A stretch of DNA of 42,785 bases, taken from positions 1-42,785 of the IMG/VR virus record IMGVR_UViG_3300044522_000440, one strand, 5' to 3'. Under the pieces are notes generated by a model. The model was not told where the DNA came from, ran no database searches, and saw only the letters and a program-made list of their open reading frames with translations. This document shows, piece after piece, positions 5,967-14,943 of this stretch (positions are counted from its first letter, which is position 1; every line of letters starts with the position of its first letter). The position numbers and the translations under genes are program-made. This DNA comes from a virus.

Positions 5967-8900
5967 GTGGCGATGAATGCACGAGAAATGCTGGCAGGGC
6001 TGCCTATGAGAGGGTATGCGGAGGGCGGTACGGTTGAGGACCCGTTGTCTGCTGGTCGTCGCCGTGCGATCGCCAACGGCAACGAGGCTGGTTGGCTGCA
6101 GAACGTAGCGGGTGTGGCCAACAAATGGCTCTCGAGCCCCGGTACTGCGGCTGAAGCGTATGACGGCATGGTGAAGTCGGGCATCAGCGTGAAGGACTTG
6201 GTGGATGCGGGGATTTCGCAGGATGCCATTGACAAGGCCTTGTCCATCCCGACTTCGGAGGCGCAGAAGCAGGTCAATGCGTTGACCGCCAAGGCCCTGA
6301 CCACCACCCTGTCGCAGAATCCGACCTTGGCCTCTGAGATAGGTGCCCGTGGAACCTCGGCCATTTACAAACAGGCCCAACAGTTTGTGGAGAACCTGCA
6401 GAAGGACGGTCTGACGGACGCCGAGCGCCAGCAGTTGCAGCAGGTGGCGACGCAGCAGGGCTGGGGTTTTGCGGACATCCGAGCGGCAGGCATTGACCCG
6501 GACATCCTGTTTAAAGCGCCTGCCGCCGCTGCTCCGGTTGTACCGCCCCCGGTTGTACCGCCCCCGGTTGTACCGCCCCCTGTCTTCCGCGACCCCGTGC
6601 CGTACACTCCTGTCACTGTGTACGACCCGGAGAAGTTCGCCCGGGAGAACGCAGGCGAGGATTTGTACAAGAAGGGGGAGGTGGCGCTGGACACGGCGTT
6701 CCGTGAGAGCGCGCCACGAACCGCGGTCCCCGGCATGCCGGGCGCGTACGAGTACACCCCTGCCGCCTCTCTTCGCCCTGCCACTGGTGCGGGCATGAGC
6801 TGGACCCCGCCTGTGGTGACCAGCCGTCCTCGGTCCTTGCTCAGTCCGACACTGCTCTCGTACACCTCGCCGTCGCAGCAGTTTGCGCAGGCACGTGCCA
6901 CGCAGGATCAGGCGCTGTTGGGCGCGTTCCGTGAATCGGGGCTCCCGCAGAACGCGAGCAACTTCAACACGTGGCGCAATCGCCTTCGCTCGGGAGAGTT
7001 TGGCAGCGGCGCCGCGTTTGACCCGGCCACGTTCCAGTCGGCGTTTGGCTCGTGGGCCTCGACGCAGCCGCCTGCGGGAGGAGCCACGGCTCAAGGATCT
7101 GGTCTGGGTTCTGTGGGAACAGGCGTCACGGGGTACTCGGAGATTGCTGGGGGTCTGCAGCCGGTTGACTTGCGCACACTGCCTCCTACTACGCTTGCAC
7201 AGGGCGGTGAGGTAAGTTCTGCACGGAGGATGCTTGAACAGGTAAAAAAGCCTGAAGGGTTTGCGGAGGGCGGGATGCCCACTGCAGACCCTCGCCCTCT
7301 CGACCCCCGTGATCCGCTGTACCGTACAGAGGAGAGGGACCGTGCAGCAGCGGCAGAGATGTTGGCCCAGCAGATGCTGGCCATCGGCAATCAGCCCGCA
7401 ACGGCGCAACTGGCTGCGCAGCGTGAAGCCGTTCCTAAGACAGAAAGTGCGTCAATGCTGCAGAACATCGTTTCTGGCGCTTCGCAGATTCCCGCAAGCA
7501 TGTACGAGTACGGCAAGGGCATTGCCCAGAGTGAGCGTCCGCTAGCTGCTTTTGGCGAGGACGTGAGCACGCTGGCCGGCGGCATGTATGAAGGCCTCAA
7601 GCAGGATCCGATAGGTTTTGGTTTGGACATGGCGCCAATAGTAGGCGAGATACGCTCTGCCTTGGAGGCCCGTGAGCTTTCCAATCTGGCCAATGAGGCA
7701 GATGCCGCTGGGGACACAGCCCTTGCAAATAACTATCGGCAGCTTGCCACCATGGCAGCCGCAGGGGCATTTCCTTTCGGAGGGATCGGGGCCCGAGGTG
7801 CCAAGCGCGCGGCTATGAGCAACATTGTTGACGTTCCTCCGGACAGTGCGCGAGCCATGTTGGACGAGCTGACGCCTGAGACAGGTGCCGTTCCTGAAGA
7901 GGGCGCCTTAACTGCCGCAGTGACACGGCCCGTGGAGCCGATGCCTGTGTCAGAGTCTGAAGAGATGTTGACGCAGCTGGATGAGATCCAAGCAGCGCCG
8001 GCAACTCCGGAAGCCCGCCTGACCACGCAGGAGAGCCGAGCCATCAATGCGAGCGTGGGAAGAAATCCAACCAAGCGGCAAGAGGCGGCTGAGAAGGCAC
8101 GTCAGTTCAAGCAGGACTACGCCACTGAGAAGGGATGGACCCCGATTGAAATCACCGGGATTAAGTACAACAAGGCGAAACGTCCTGAGATTCTTGCCAA
8201 GAAGATTTCATACAACTTCGAGAAGCCGCCAGCGGGCCTTGATCAGGACCAGTGGGCAACACAGCTTTCGGACAGGCTCTCCTCAGAGGTGAGCAACGTT
8301 GTCGATAGAGCCCAGAATGGGGATGCGGCAGCCCTTGGTATTTTGCGTCAAGCAAATTGGTATCGCAGCATGCGGGACAGACTGCGTTCTGAGTTTGGAG
8401 GTATCGGCGATGTCTTCGCGGATGTTCTAGGCACCACCAGTGCGCAGACGGGCGTAGAGCAGAACTTCAAGAACGCATCGGAGATTCTACGCAGGTTCAG
8501 TCGCGGAGAGTTCGATAACGAGCTGACTGCGTATCAGAGGCGCTTGGATCAGGGGCTATCCGTGGATGGCCAAGAGCTCACCGCCTTGCACAAGGCGGGC
8601 GAGTTCCCCTTGATCACAAACGCAGCAGGTTCGCTGTTCAATAGCAACAGCCCCGCTTCGATGGGCGCACTGCTGGATATGTTCCGCTCGGTTAAACAAG
8701 GCAGCTCTCCAAAAACGCCGAACTTCACAGGCAATCTGATAGGCCTGACAAACGAGGCCACAATTGACGTGTGGGCAGCGCGGATACTCCGTCGCCTGTC
8801 AGGGCAAGATCGCATTCCGCCTCTGGCAGAAAAGGGAGTGACTGGAAAGCATCGGGCAGGATCGACGCTCACGCAGCCTGTTGTGGGTCAGGAATTTGGG

Positions 8901-10100
8901 TTTGGCCAAGATGTTTTCCGCAGGGCCGCAGATACTATCAACCAGAGTGGCACCATCAAAAACGTGGTCCCTGAAATGGGTAATCTGGGTCCGGATGACT
9001 TACAGGCTGTTGCATGGTTCATGGAGAAAGAACGGTGGACAGAAAACGGATGGACCACCAAAGCAGGAGAAGGGGGGTCGCTTGATTTTGAAATGTCACT
9101 GGCCGGTGCCCCGAGTCAAGAGCGTGTCTACGAACTTCGTCGTGCAATCAATGCTGGATTCAAGCCGCCTGCCAAGCGCAAGACGGAAACAGACTTGCAG
9201 TATGAAGGGCGTGTTGAAGTTGCACGTAGACAATACGATGAAGCCAAGGCACGCAATCAGGCCGAGTTGACCATCATGGAAGCTCCGCTCCAGCGTTATC
9301 AGCTGGGCGTCTCTGGCGAACGCCCAGCCCGTACCATGAGCAACTATGCGCAGGCAGAACTTGCCGCACCGTTGGATGATGCGGTGAGAGACGATCCCAC
9401 GGTACTGACCTACAACCTTGCGAACACGTATGGCTCGTTTATGGGGCAGACTGAGCGTGCTTTGAACGCCGAGTTTGTGACGCGCGCCAACTTCGACCCA
9501 CAGGCTCTTGTTCGCCGATTGGTAGAGCAGGGCAAGGACTATGATCAGGATGCAGTGTTCTTCTCCAAGGTTGTTCCAAGTACCACCCCCAACGCTCGCC
9601 CCGGCGTGGAGATCTACTTCAAGGAAAGCGTCACTCCCGAACAGATGGCGAGGGCCACCGAACGGCTAAGACAGTACGGAGTTGACGGGTTTACCTACGT
9701 GACGGATATGCGCTTCGACGATCGAATCGATCGCCAGACGAGAACGGGATCTCCGGAAACAGCAGCGCTTACCGGGCTCCGGTTCCAGTACATCCCGGAG
9801 TTTGACGACTCTTTCGACCCGGCAAGGGCAGCGGAGATATATGAGCAGAAGGCTTCGTTGTTCCAAGATATCGTTTCGGATACAATGGCGGAGGGAAACG
9901 TGTCCGACGCCCGGTTAAACTTCTATGACACGCAGGTCTTTTTTAGAGACAACTACGATGAATTTCTTGGAAAAACAGCTTCAGATCGAAATCTCGAAAC
10001 GCGGGGAGAACTCCCCCGTGGCGCAAATGCTCCGCAACCAAATAATGGCCGAAAAGTCGGGGCAGACCTTGCAAAACCTTTACGTGACGGGGGCAGTTAA
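5967..10100 (+). CDS. Large multidomain phage protein, probably virion-associated
   Basis: A 1377-residue protein between large terminase and portal. The first 500 residues resemble internal or ejection proteins: Ala/Gln-rich helices, GYAEGG and GFAEGG motifs, and a proline-rich linker around residue 190-205. Residues about 540-640 contain a Gly/Ala-rich segment with MAPIVGEI. From about residue 690 a conserved block starts (NPTKRQEAAEKARQFKQDY), including VLGTTSAQTGVEQNFKNA and NLIGLTNEATIDVWAARIL; I recall similar blocks in marine phage proteins of unknown function. A later block near 1200 reads GVEIYFKESVTPEQMARA. No catalytic motif is recognised. GTG 5967 has AGAGG at a suitable distance; ATG 5973 is an alternative. 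The 3' end overlaps a small gene in another frame. Confidence 0.8.
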   Translation: MAMNAREMLAGLPMRGYAEGGTVEDPLSAGRRRAIANGNEAGWLQNVAGVANKWLSSPGTAAEAYDGMVKSGISVKDLVDAGISQDAIDKALSIPTSEAQKQVNALTAKALTTTLSQNPTLASEIGARGTSAIYKQAQQFVENLQKDGLTDAERQQLQQVATQQGWGFADIRAAGIDPDILFKAPAAAAPVVPPPVVPPPVVPPPVFRDPVPYTPVTVYDPEKFARENAGEDLYKKGEVALDTAFRESAPRTAVPGMPGAYEYTPAASLRPATGAGMSWTPPVVTSRPRSLLSPTLLSYTSPSQQFAQARATQDQALLGAFRESGLPQNASNFNTWRNRLRSGEFGSGAAFDPATFQSAFGSWASTQPPAGGATAQGSGLGSVGTGVTGYSEIAGGLQPVDLRTLPPTTLAQGGEVSSARRMLEQVKKPEGFAEGGMPTADPRPLDPRDPLYRTEERDRAAAAEMLAQQMLAIGNQPATAQLAAQREAVPKTESASMLQNIVSGASQIPASMYEYGKGIAQSERPLAAFGEDVSTLAGGMYEGLKQDPIGFGLDMAPIVGEIRSALEARELSNLANEADAAGDTALANNYRQLATMAAAGAFPFGGIGARGAKRAAMSNIVDVPPDSARAMLDELTPETGAVPEEGALTAAVTRPVEPMPVSESEEMLTQLDEIQAAPATPEARLTTQESRAINASVGRNPTKRQEAAEKARQFKQDYATEKGWTPIEITGIKYNKAKRPEILAKKISYNFEKPPAGLDQDQWATQLSDRLSSEVSNVVDRAQNGDAAALGILRQANWYRSMRDRLRSEFGGIGDVFADVLGTTSAQTGVEQNFKNASEILRRFSRGEFDNELTAYQRRLDQGLSVDGQELTALHKAGEFPLITNAAGSLFNSNSPASMGALLDMFRSVKQGSSPKTPNFTGNLIGLTNEATIDVWAARILRRLSGQDRIPPLAEKGVTGKHRAGSTLTQPVVGQEFGFGQDVFRRAADTINQSGTIKNVVPEMGNLGPDDLQAVAWFMEKERWTENGWTTKAGEGGSLDFEMSLAGAPSQERVYELRRAINAGFKPPAKRKTETDLQYEGRVEVARRQYDEAKARNQAELTIMEAPLQRYQLGVSGERPARTMSNYAQAELAAPLDDAVRDDPTVLTYNLANTYGSFMGQTERALNAEFVTRANFDPQALVRRLVEQGKDYDQDAVFFSKVVPSTTPNARPGVEIYFKESVTPEQMARATERLRQYGVDGFTYVTDMRFDDRIDRQTRTGSPETAALTGLRFQYIPEFDDSFDPARAAEIYEQKASLFQDIVSDTMAEGNVSDARLNFYDTQVFFRDNYDEFLGKTASDRNLETRGELPRGANAPQPNNGRKVGADLAKPLRDGGS
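6534..6578 (+). repeat. Three perfect 15-base repeats coding a Pro/Val linker
   Basis: The unit CCGGTTGTACCGCCC occurs three times in a row in frame and codes repeated PVVPP. It forms a stiff hinge between the helical N-terminal part of the 1377-residue protein and the next domain. Perfect copies suggest recent slippage, so copy number may vary between relatives. Confidence 0.85.
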
Positions 10101-10125
10101 GCGTCCCGTACAAAAAAATCCGTAA
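9958..10125 (+). CDS. Small overlapping gene upstream of portal
   Basis: A 55-residue protein starting MNFLEKQLQIEISKRG and containing SPVAQMLRNQIMAEKSG and LYVTGAVKR. It reads in the +1 frame relative to the end of the 1377-residue gene and overlaps it by 143 bases. The sequence is amphipathic, well balanced and ends in a basic tail, and it looks more like a folded helical protein than the overlapping frame does (PRGANAPQPNNGRK). TTAGAGAC upstream is a modest ribosome site. I believe small proteins of this type occur just before portal genes in related phages, but this is memory, not search. Function unknown; perhaps portal- or head-associated. Confidence 0.6.
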   Translation: MNFLEKQLQIEISKRGENSPVAQMLRNQIMAEKSGQTLQNLYVTGAVKRPVQKNP

Positions 10126-10160
10126 TCAATGACAACCGGAAATACCTATAAGGTGACGCG

Positions 10161-12515
10161 ATGCCGATTGATAAAGTCGTCAATCTAGCCCCAGACTCTG
10201 AGGGATTCCTCATCATGCAAGGCATGGACGAGGGCCCTGAAATCGAGATCGTCATCGACGAGGATGGTGTTGAGGTTGAGATTGATGTGGCTGAAGAAGA
10301 GAAAGACTTCTACGCGAACATCGCCGGGGACATTGACCCGCAGGATCTGGGCAGAATAGCCAACGATCTTCTTGAGTTCTTTGAGGCAGACAAGTCTTCC
10401 CGTAGTGAGTGGGAAGACATGTACGCCAAGGGCCTTGATCTGTTGGGGTTCCGCATGCAGGAGCGCACTCAGCCCTTTCGTGGGGCCTCTGGGGCGGTTC
10501 ATCCGATGCTGACTGAGGCGATTGTCCAGTTCCAAGCGCAGGCCTTCAAGGAGCTGATGCCTTCCGGGGGCCCTGTCCGCACGCAGACCATGGGCAAGGA
10601 GACCTTGGACAAGGTCCAGCAGGCCTCCCGCGTGCAGGATTTCATGAATTATCAGATCACAACGGTGATGAAGGAGTACACGCCGGAGTTTGATCAGCTG
10701 CTTTTCTACACGGGCTACGGCGGATCGACCTTCAAGAAGGTCTATTACGACACTCAGCGCGGTCGGATGGTCAGCAGGCTGGTTCTTCCAGACGATTTGT
10801 ACATCCCCTACCACGGTTCCAGTGTTATTTCTGAGTGTCGCAGACTGACGCACCGCATTGCCATGGACTCGAACGAGTTCAAGAAGCGTGTTTTTGCTGG
10901 CGAATACCTTGATGTTGACCTCAATCCGGATGGATCGGGTCAAACCAGCGACCAGATTGGGGCCATGATTGATCGCATTACTGGGATTCAGTCAACGGAC
11001 GCCCCAGAAGAGCTGTCCTTGCTTGAATTTCAAGTGGATTTGGACATTCCGGGCTTTGAGGACCTTGACGAAAAGGGCGAGCCGACCGGAATCAGGCTCC
11101 CTTACGTGGTGACGCTGGACGAAACCAGCGGCAGGACCATTGGAGTGCGTCGAAATTGGCTTGAAACCGATCCGTTGAAGGTCCGTCGCGAGTTTTTTGT
11201 GCATTATGTGCTTGTTGAAGGCCTCGGCGCGTATGGCTTGGGCTTTGTTCACCTGATTGGTGGCCTTGCTAAGTCAGCCACGAGTGCTTTGCGTCAACTT
11301 TTGGACGCGGGCACGTTAGCAAACCTGCCGGCGGGCTTCAAAGCGAAGGGTGCGCGCATCGCGGACGACAACACCCCCATCCAGCCCGGTGAGTGGCGGG
11401 ACATGGACGCCGGCGGCGCCGAGCTGAGTGCTTCGCTGATGCCGTTGCCGTACAAGGAGCCGAGCCAGACGCTGTTCGCCCTGCTGGGTTTCACGGTTGA
11501 CGCCGGAAAACGACTGGCCAGCACTGCCGACATGCAGGTTGGGGATGGAAATCAGCAGGCAGCGGTGGGGACGACGGTTGCGTTGCTGGAACGCGGCTCG
11601 ATGGTCATGTCCGCCATTCACAAGCGCCTGTACTACTCGCAAACGCAAGAGTTTGAGATGCTGTTTGCCGGCTTTGCGGAGTTTCTTCCGGACAAGTACC
11701 CGTATGACGTCCCCGGCGCCTCGCGCTCGGTGAAAAAGAGCGACTTCGACAGCATGGTATCCGTGTTGCCGGTTGCAGACCCCAACATTTTCTCGGCTGC
11801 CCAGCGTATTGCACTAGCCCAGACCCAGCTTCAGCTGGCGCAGAGCGCTCCGAACATGCACAACATGTACGAGGCGTACTACCGGGTGTATGCGGCGCTG
11901 AATGTCAGGGATATTGACGGCATCCTGAAGGTTCAGACCAACCAGATGCCGAAAGACCCTGCCAGCGAGAACATTGACGCGGTGGACAACAAGCAGCTGA
12001 AGGTATTTGCAGGGCAGCAGCACGACGCCCACATTGCTGCGCACCTGCTCATGGGAATGTCGCCCCTTATCCAAGCCAATCCGCTTGCCGCGAGTGAACT
12101 GCAGAAGCATGTCCTTGACCACGTCAAGACCAAGGCCGAAGAGGACGCAGCAGCGGAGTTGTTTGAGAAGTACGGCGTGGATCCTGACCGCATGATCTCT
12201 GACATGCAGCGCGAGGCGCTGGTTGCGCTGAAGGTGGCCCAGTACATGATGGAGGCCAAGCAGTTGCAGGGACAGTTGGCCGGTGAGGGCCAGTCGCAGC
12301 CAGATCCTGTGGTCCAATTGAAAGAGCAGGAGCTCCAGCAGAGGGCAGCGAAGGATCAGGCGGACGCCCAGCTCAAGCAGCAGGCCTTGGCCAACGAGCA
12401 GATGCGAATACAAGAGAACGCCGAGGCCAGTGACGCCCGAATTGAGTCGCAAGAGAAGATTGCGGCACAGCGAAGCGCGATTGCCCGAGAGCGTATCTAC
12501 GCCCCCAGAGGATAA
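10161..12515 (+). CDS. Portal protein
   Basis: A 784-residue dodecameric ring protein at the capsid vertex, through which DNA enters and leaves. It has an acidic N terminus (EIEIVIDEDGVEVEID), then the conserved core with LEFFEADKSSRSEWEDMYAK, FRGASGAVHPMLTEAIVQFQ and AFKELMPSGGPVRTQTMG, and further on LPDDLYIPYHGSSV. The C-terminal 200 residues are Gln/Ala/Glu-rich and coiled, as in the barrel of P22-like portals. The large size agrees with short-tailed phages. AAGGTG precedes the ATG at 10161. It lies after terminase and before scaffold and capsid, the usual order. Confidence 0.9.
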   Translation: MPIDKVVNLAPDSEGFLIMQGMDEGPEIEIVIDEDGVEVEIDVAEEEKDFYANIAGDIDPQDLGRIANDLLEFFEADKSSRSEWEDMYAKGLDLLGFRMQERTQPFRGASGAVHPMLTEAIVQFQAQAFKELMPSGGPVRTQTMGKETLDKVQQASRVQDFMNYQITTVMKEYTPEFDQLLFYTGYGGSTFKKVYYDTQRGRMVSRLVLPDDLYIPYHGSSVISECRRLTHRIAMDSNEFKKRVFAGEYLDVDLNPDGSGQTSDQIGAMIDRITGIQSTDAPEELSLLEFQVDLDIPGFEDLDEKGEPTGIRLPYVVTLDETSGRTIGVRRNWLETDPLKVRREFFVHYVLVEGLGAYGLGFVHLIGGLAKSATSALRQLLDAGTLANLPAGFKAKGARIADDNTPIQPGEWRDMDAGGAELSASLMPLPYKEPSQTLFALLGFTVDAGKRLASTADMQVGDGNQQAAVGTTVALLERGSMVMSAIHKRLYYSQTQEFEMLFAGFAEFLPDKYPYDVPGASRSVKKSDFDSMVSVLPVADPNIFSAAQRIALAQTQLQLAQSAPNMHNMYEAYYRVYAALNVRDIDGILKVQTNQMPKDPASENIDAVDNKQLKVFAGQQHDAHIAAHLLMGMSPLIQANPLAASELQKHVLDHVKTKAEEDAAAELFEKYGVDPDRMISDMQREALVALKVAQYMMEAKQLQGQLAGEGQSQPDPVVQLKEQELQQRAAKDQADAQLKQQALANEQMRIQENAEASDARIESQEKIAAQRSAIARERIYAPRG

Positions 12516-12519
12516 CGAC

Positions 12520-12759
12520 ATGCCACTTAAAAAAGGCCGTAGTCAGAAAAGTATCAGTAAAAACGTTTCTGAAGTCATGGATTCTTACAGCAAAAAAGGT
12601 AAGATCGGCACCAGTCGTCCTGCTAGTAAAAAAGCAGCGCAAAAACAAGCAGTTGCTATTGCACTGCAAACTGCGGGAAAATCTCGGGCCATGAAGACGG
12701 GCGGCCCGGTGAGGGTCGTTAAGAAGCGGGACGGTAACTACCCGGTTAAAATTTATTAA
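12520..12759 (+). CDS. Small basic phage protein (DUF6496-like)
   Basis: A 79-residue Lys-rich protein (MPLKKGRSQKSISKNVSEVM...). The segment KKAAQKQAVAIALQTAGKSR recalls a widespread family of small proteins, DUF6496 as I remember it, of unknown function. AGAGGATAACGAC precedes the ATG at 12520, four bases after the portal stop. The coding region is richer in A than the portal gene. The high positive charge suggests contact with DNA or with the acidic portal or scaffold. Confidence 0.75.
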   Translation: MPLKKGRSQKSISKNVSEVMDSYSKKGKIGTSRPASKKAAQKQAVAIALQTAGKSRAMKTGGPVRVVKKRDGNYPVKIY

Positions 12760-12768
12760 AAAGCCTTC

Positions 12769-12792
12769 CAGACAGTGGCTTCAAACTGTCTG
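12769..12792 (+). other. Intergenic hairpin
   Basis: CAGACAGT (12769-12776) pairs perfectly with ACTGTCTG (12785-12792) around an 8-base loop. No T run follows, so it is probably not a terminator. It lies just before the start of the gene at 12810, which lacks a clear Shine-Dalgarno sequence. It may affect processing or translation. Confidence 0.5.
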
Positions 12793-12809
12793 CTCCATGG
12801 GTAACAACC

Positions 12810-12995
12810 ATGCTTGAATTTGCAGAGCGCGTGCTCCGCGATATCAAAACTCTTGAGAAGGACACCGAGTCTCTCGTGTTGAGTGGCGCCTTGTCTGACA
12901 TGGAGCGATATCGCTTCCTCATGGGGCGACTGGAAGGTATTCGATTGTCGGAAGACATTATCCGACAACGGCTGAAGAAGCATGCCGAAGAGTAA
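12810..12995 (+). CDS. Small helical phage protein
   Basis: A 61-residue protein predicted almost wholly helical (MLEFAERVLRDIKTLEKD...), ending RQRLKKHAEE. I recall proteins of this kind, often with a SLxxGxxxDMExYRxLxGxxEGI pattern, next to portal genes in related phages, with no known role. No clear ribosome site precedes the ATG; two hairpins lie directly upstream. The stop is followed after 18 bases by the GroES-like gene. A portal- or scaffold-associated role is a guess from position. Confidence 0.75.
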   Translation: MLEFAERVLRDIKTLEKDTESLVLSGALSDMERYRFLMGRLEGIRLSEDIIRQRLKKHAEE

Positions 12996-13013
12996 CCACC
13001 AAGAGGAGTTCCC

Positions 13014-13487
13014 ATGGAACCAGAAAGAAAGCTAACAGCACTCGAACAGAAATGGCAGGCACAGCAGGCAGAAGCTGCTGTCGCACGGCCCTCTCTCGAT
13101 CAAGCCATCACAGAAGACGGAAAGATCGATGAAGCAGTCCTTCATGGATCTATTTTCGACCTGATCCCCGTGCCCACCGGATGGCGGTTGGCCATTCTTC
13201 CCTATCGAGGCAGCAAAACCTCGAAGGGAGGCATCCTGTTCTCCGATGATACCCAAAAGCGCACCCAGCTTGCGACCAACGTCGGCTATGTATTGCGGAT
13301 GGGCGATTTGGCCTATGCCGACCCAACCAAGTATCCCAACGGCCCATGGTGCAAGCAGGGGGACTGGGTGGTCTTTGGCCGGTATGCGGGGTCCCGTATT
13401 CAAATTGATGGCGGTGAGATACGCCTTCTTAACGACGACGAAATTCTTGGGGTTGTGAACGATCCTGAAGATATTTTGCACATGTGA
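13014..13487 (+). CDS. GroES-like co-chaperonin
   Basis: A 157-residue protein whose central and C-terminal parts match Cpn10. IPVPTGWRLAILPYRG starts the domain at about residue 51. SKGGILFSDDTQKRTQ occupies the place of the mobile loop and following strand, then NVGYVLRMG, and WVVFGRYAGSRIQIDG with RLLNDDEILGVVND closes the fold. The 45-residue N-terminal extension is helical and not typical of host GroES. The likely role is to cap host GroEL during folding of the capsid protein, as with T4 gp31. AAGAGGAG precedes the ATG. It lies just before scaffold and capsid genes, which supports that role. Confidence 0.85.
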   Translation: MEPERKLTALEQKWQAQQAEAAVARPSLDQAITEDGKIDEAVLHGSIFDLIPVPTGWRLAILPYRGSKTSKGGILFSDDTQKRTQLATNVGYVLRMGDLAYADPTKYPNGPWCKQGDWVVFGRYAGSRIQIDGGEIRLLNDDEILGVVNDPEDILHM

Positions 13488-13498
13488 GGGAACAGGCA

Positions 13499-14425
13499 AT
13501 GGGTATCGATCAAGAAGAGTTGCAGTTTAATGTTGGGGAAGGCGAAGAAGAAACCACCGTCACGATGAATCAGGATGGTGGGGATGCTTCTGTTGTCAAA
13601 CAAGAACAGCTTGTTGTCCAACAGGAGGGGCCAGATTCAGAGGATTTGGACAACTACTCCGAGAAGGTCAAGAAGCGTATCGACAAGCTAACGGCGCGCT
13701 TGCGGGAGCACCAGCGCCGCGAAGAAGCGGCCATTGAATATGCGCGGAGCGTCCAGAAAAGCAACGAGGAGCTGCAGCATCAGTACAATCGGTCCAATGT
13801 TGCTCGAATGGGTGAGGCCAGAGGCCGGCTGGATACCCAGATCATGGCGCTCAAGAACGTCATCAAGCGGGCCCGCGAAGAGAACGATATTGACACAGAG
13901 ACCGAAGCGCAGCAGCGGCTCACTACTGCCGTGTGGGAACAGCAGCGGGTGCTTGAGCACGAGAAACAGGCTAAAGAGCAGCCTGTGGCCCAGCCGCAGG
14001 TAGCTGCCCCGCAGCCGGCTGCGCGCCAGCCTGTGCGGGTAGACGTGAAAGCGGAGGAATGGGCCGACGAGAACCCGTGGTTTGGGACAGACATTGTCAT
14101 GACCAACACCGTCAGGGGCATTCACGTTGAACTTGTTAAAAATGAAGGATTTGACCCGGCTTCAGATGAGTACTATGATGAGATCAATCGTAGGATACGT
14201 AATTTATTTCCGCAGCGGTTTCAAGGGGCACAAAACTCCCGAGAAGAAGCTGCGCCACAAACCAACAGAAGCACCCGAACCGCGTCAACGGTTGCTCCTG
14301 CTACCCGCTCTTCTGGGCTTAACTCTACCGCGCGCCGCATGATCAAGTTGAAACCTAGTGAGGTTGCAATTGCGAAAAAACTAGGGGTCCCGCTTGAAGA
14401 ATATGCTAAATACGTAAAAAGGTGA
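13499..14425 (+). CDS. Head scaffolding protein
   Basis: A 308-residue protein upstream of the capsid gene. It is acidic at the N terminus (NVGEGEEETTVTMNQDGG), then a long coiled coil from about residue 45 to 160 (SEKVKKRIDKLTARLREHQR...), a Gln/Ala/Pro-rich linker, and a basic C-terminal helical piece (RRMIKLKPSEVAIAKKLG) suited to binding capsid protein. This is the normal plan of a scaffold that guides procapsid assembly and then leaves. ATG 13499 is preferred over GTG 13484 because GAGGG lies eight bases upstream. It starts 11 bases after the GroES-like stop. Confidence 0.85.
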   Translation: MGIDQEELQFNVGEGEEETTVTMNQDGGDASVVKQEQLVVQQEGPDSEDLDNYSEKVKKRIDKLTARLREHQRREEAAIEYARSVQKSNEELQHQYNRSNVARMGEARGRLDTQIMALKNVIKRAREENDIDTETEAQQRLTTAVWEQQRVLEHEKQAKEQPVAQPQVAAPQPAARQPVRVDVKAEEWADENPWFGTDIVMTNTVRGIHVELVKNEGFDPASDEYYDEINRRIRNLFPQRFQGAQNSREEAAPQTNRSTRTASTVAPATRSSGLNSTARRMIKLKPSEVAIAKKLGVPLEEYAKYVKR

Positions 14426-14429
14426 TTAC

Positions 14430-14924
14430 ATGAGCGAACAAGACAATATAGTACCGAAACTTTCTCGTACTCCTCGCAGTAACGCTACTCGCGAAAAAAC
14501 TGCGCGTCGTAAGCCATGGGCCCCACCTTCCCGTTTGGACGCACCTGCTCCCCCAGATGGGTACAAGCATCGCTGGCTTCGACGAGAAGTCGCAGGGCAT
14601 GATGACAGAATGAATGTTTCCGGAAAATTGCGTGAAGGCTACGAGCTCGTCAGAGCAGATGAGTACCCTGAGTTTCAGGGTGGATCTGTCGAAGACGGCA
14701 AGCATGCTGGCGTGATTGGCGTAGGAGACATGGTTCTGGCCAGAATCCCCGAAGAAACAGCGAACGAACGTAAAGCGTATTATCACAAGCGTACCCATGA
14801 TCAGATACGAGCTGCGGACAGCGATCTATTGAAGAACAATGTGCATTCTTCTATGCGGATCGTTAATCCGGAAAGGCAATCAAAAACTACTATCGGCGGC
14901 CCCCGAGACGGGACCAACGATTAA
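14430..14924 (+). CDS. Conserved head-region protein of unknown function
   Basis: A 164-residue protein with a basic disordered N terminus (RSNATREKTARRK), then a conserved block containing GYKHRWLRREVAGHDDRMN, LREGYELVRADEYPEFQGG and GVIGVGDMVLARIPEETANER. I know this block from many aquatic phages, where it lies between scaffold and capsid genes without an assigned role. It is likely a minor head component or an assembly factor. AAAAGGTG precedes the ATG, which lies 5 bases after the scaffold stop. Confidence 0.8.
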   Translation: MSEQDNIVPKLSRTPRSNATREKTARRKPWAPPSRLDAPAPPDGYKHRWLRREVAGHDDRMNVSGKLREGYELVRADEYPEFQGGSVEDGKHAGVIGVGDMVLARIPEETANERKAYYHKRTHDQIRAADSDLLKNNVHSSMRIVNPERQSKTTIGGPRDGTND

Positions 14925-14943
14925 CTTTCTATAGGAAACGACA

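Noticed and set aside
5433-7409. A 658-codon open frame on the minus strand across the end of large terminase and the start of the 1377-residue gene
   Set aside because: It is Arg/Pro/His-rich in the way antisense of GC-rich coding DNA is, and it lies opposite two well supported genes.
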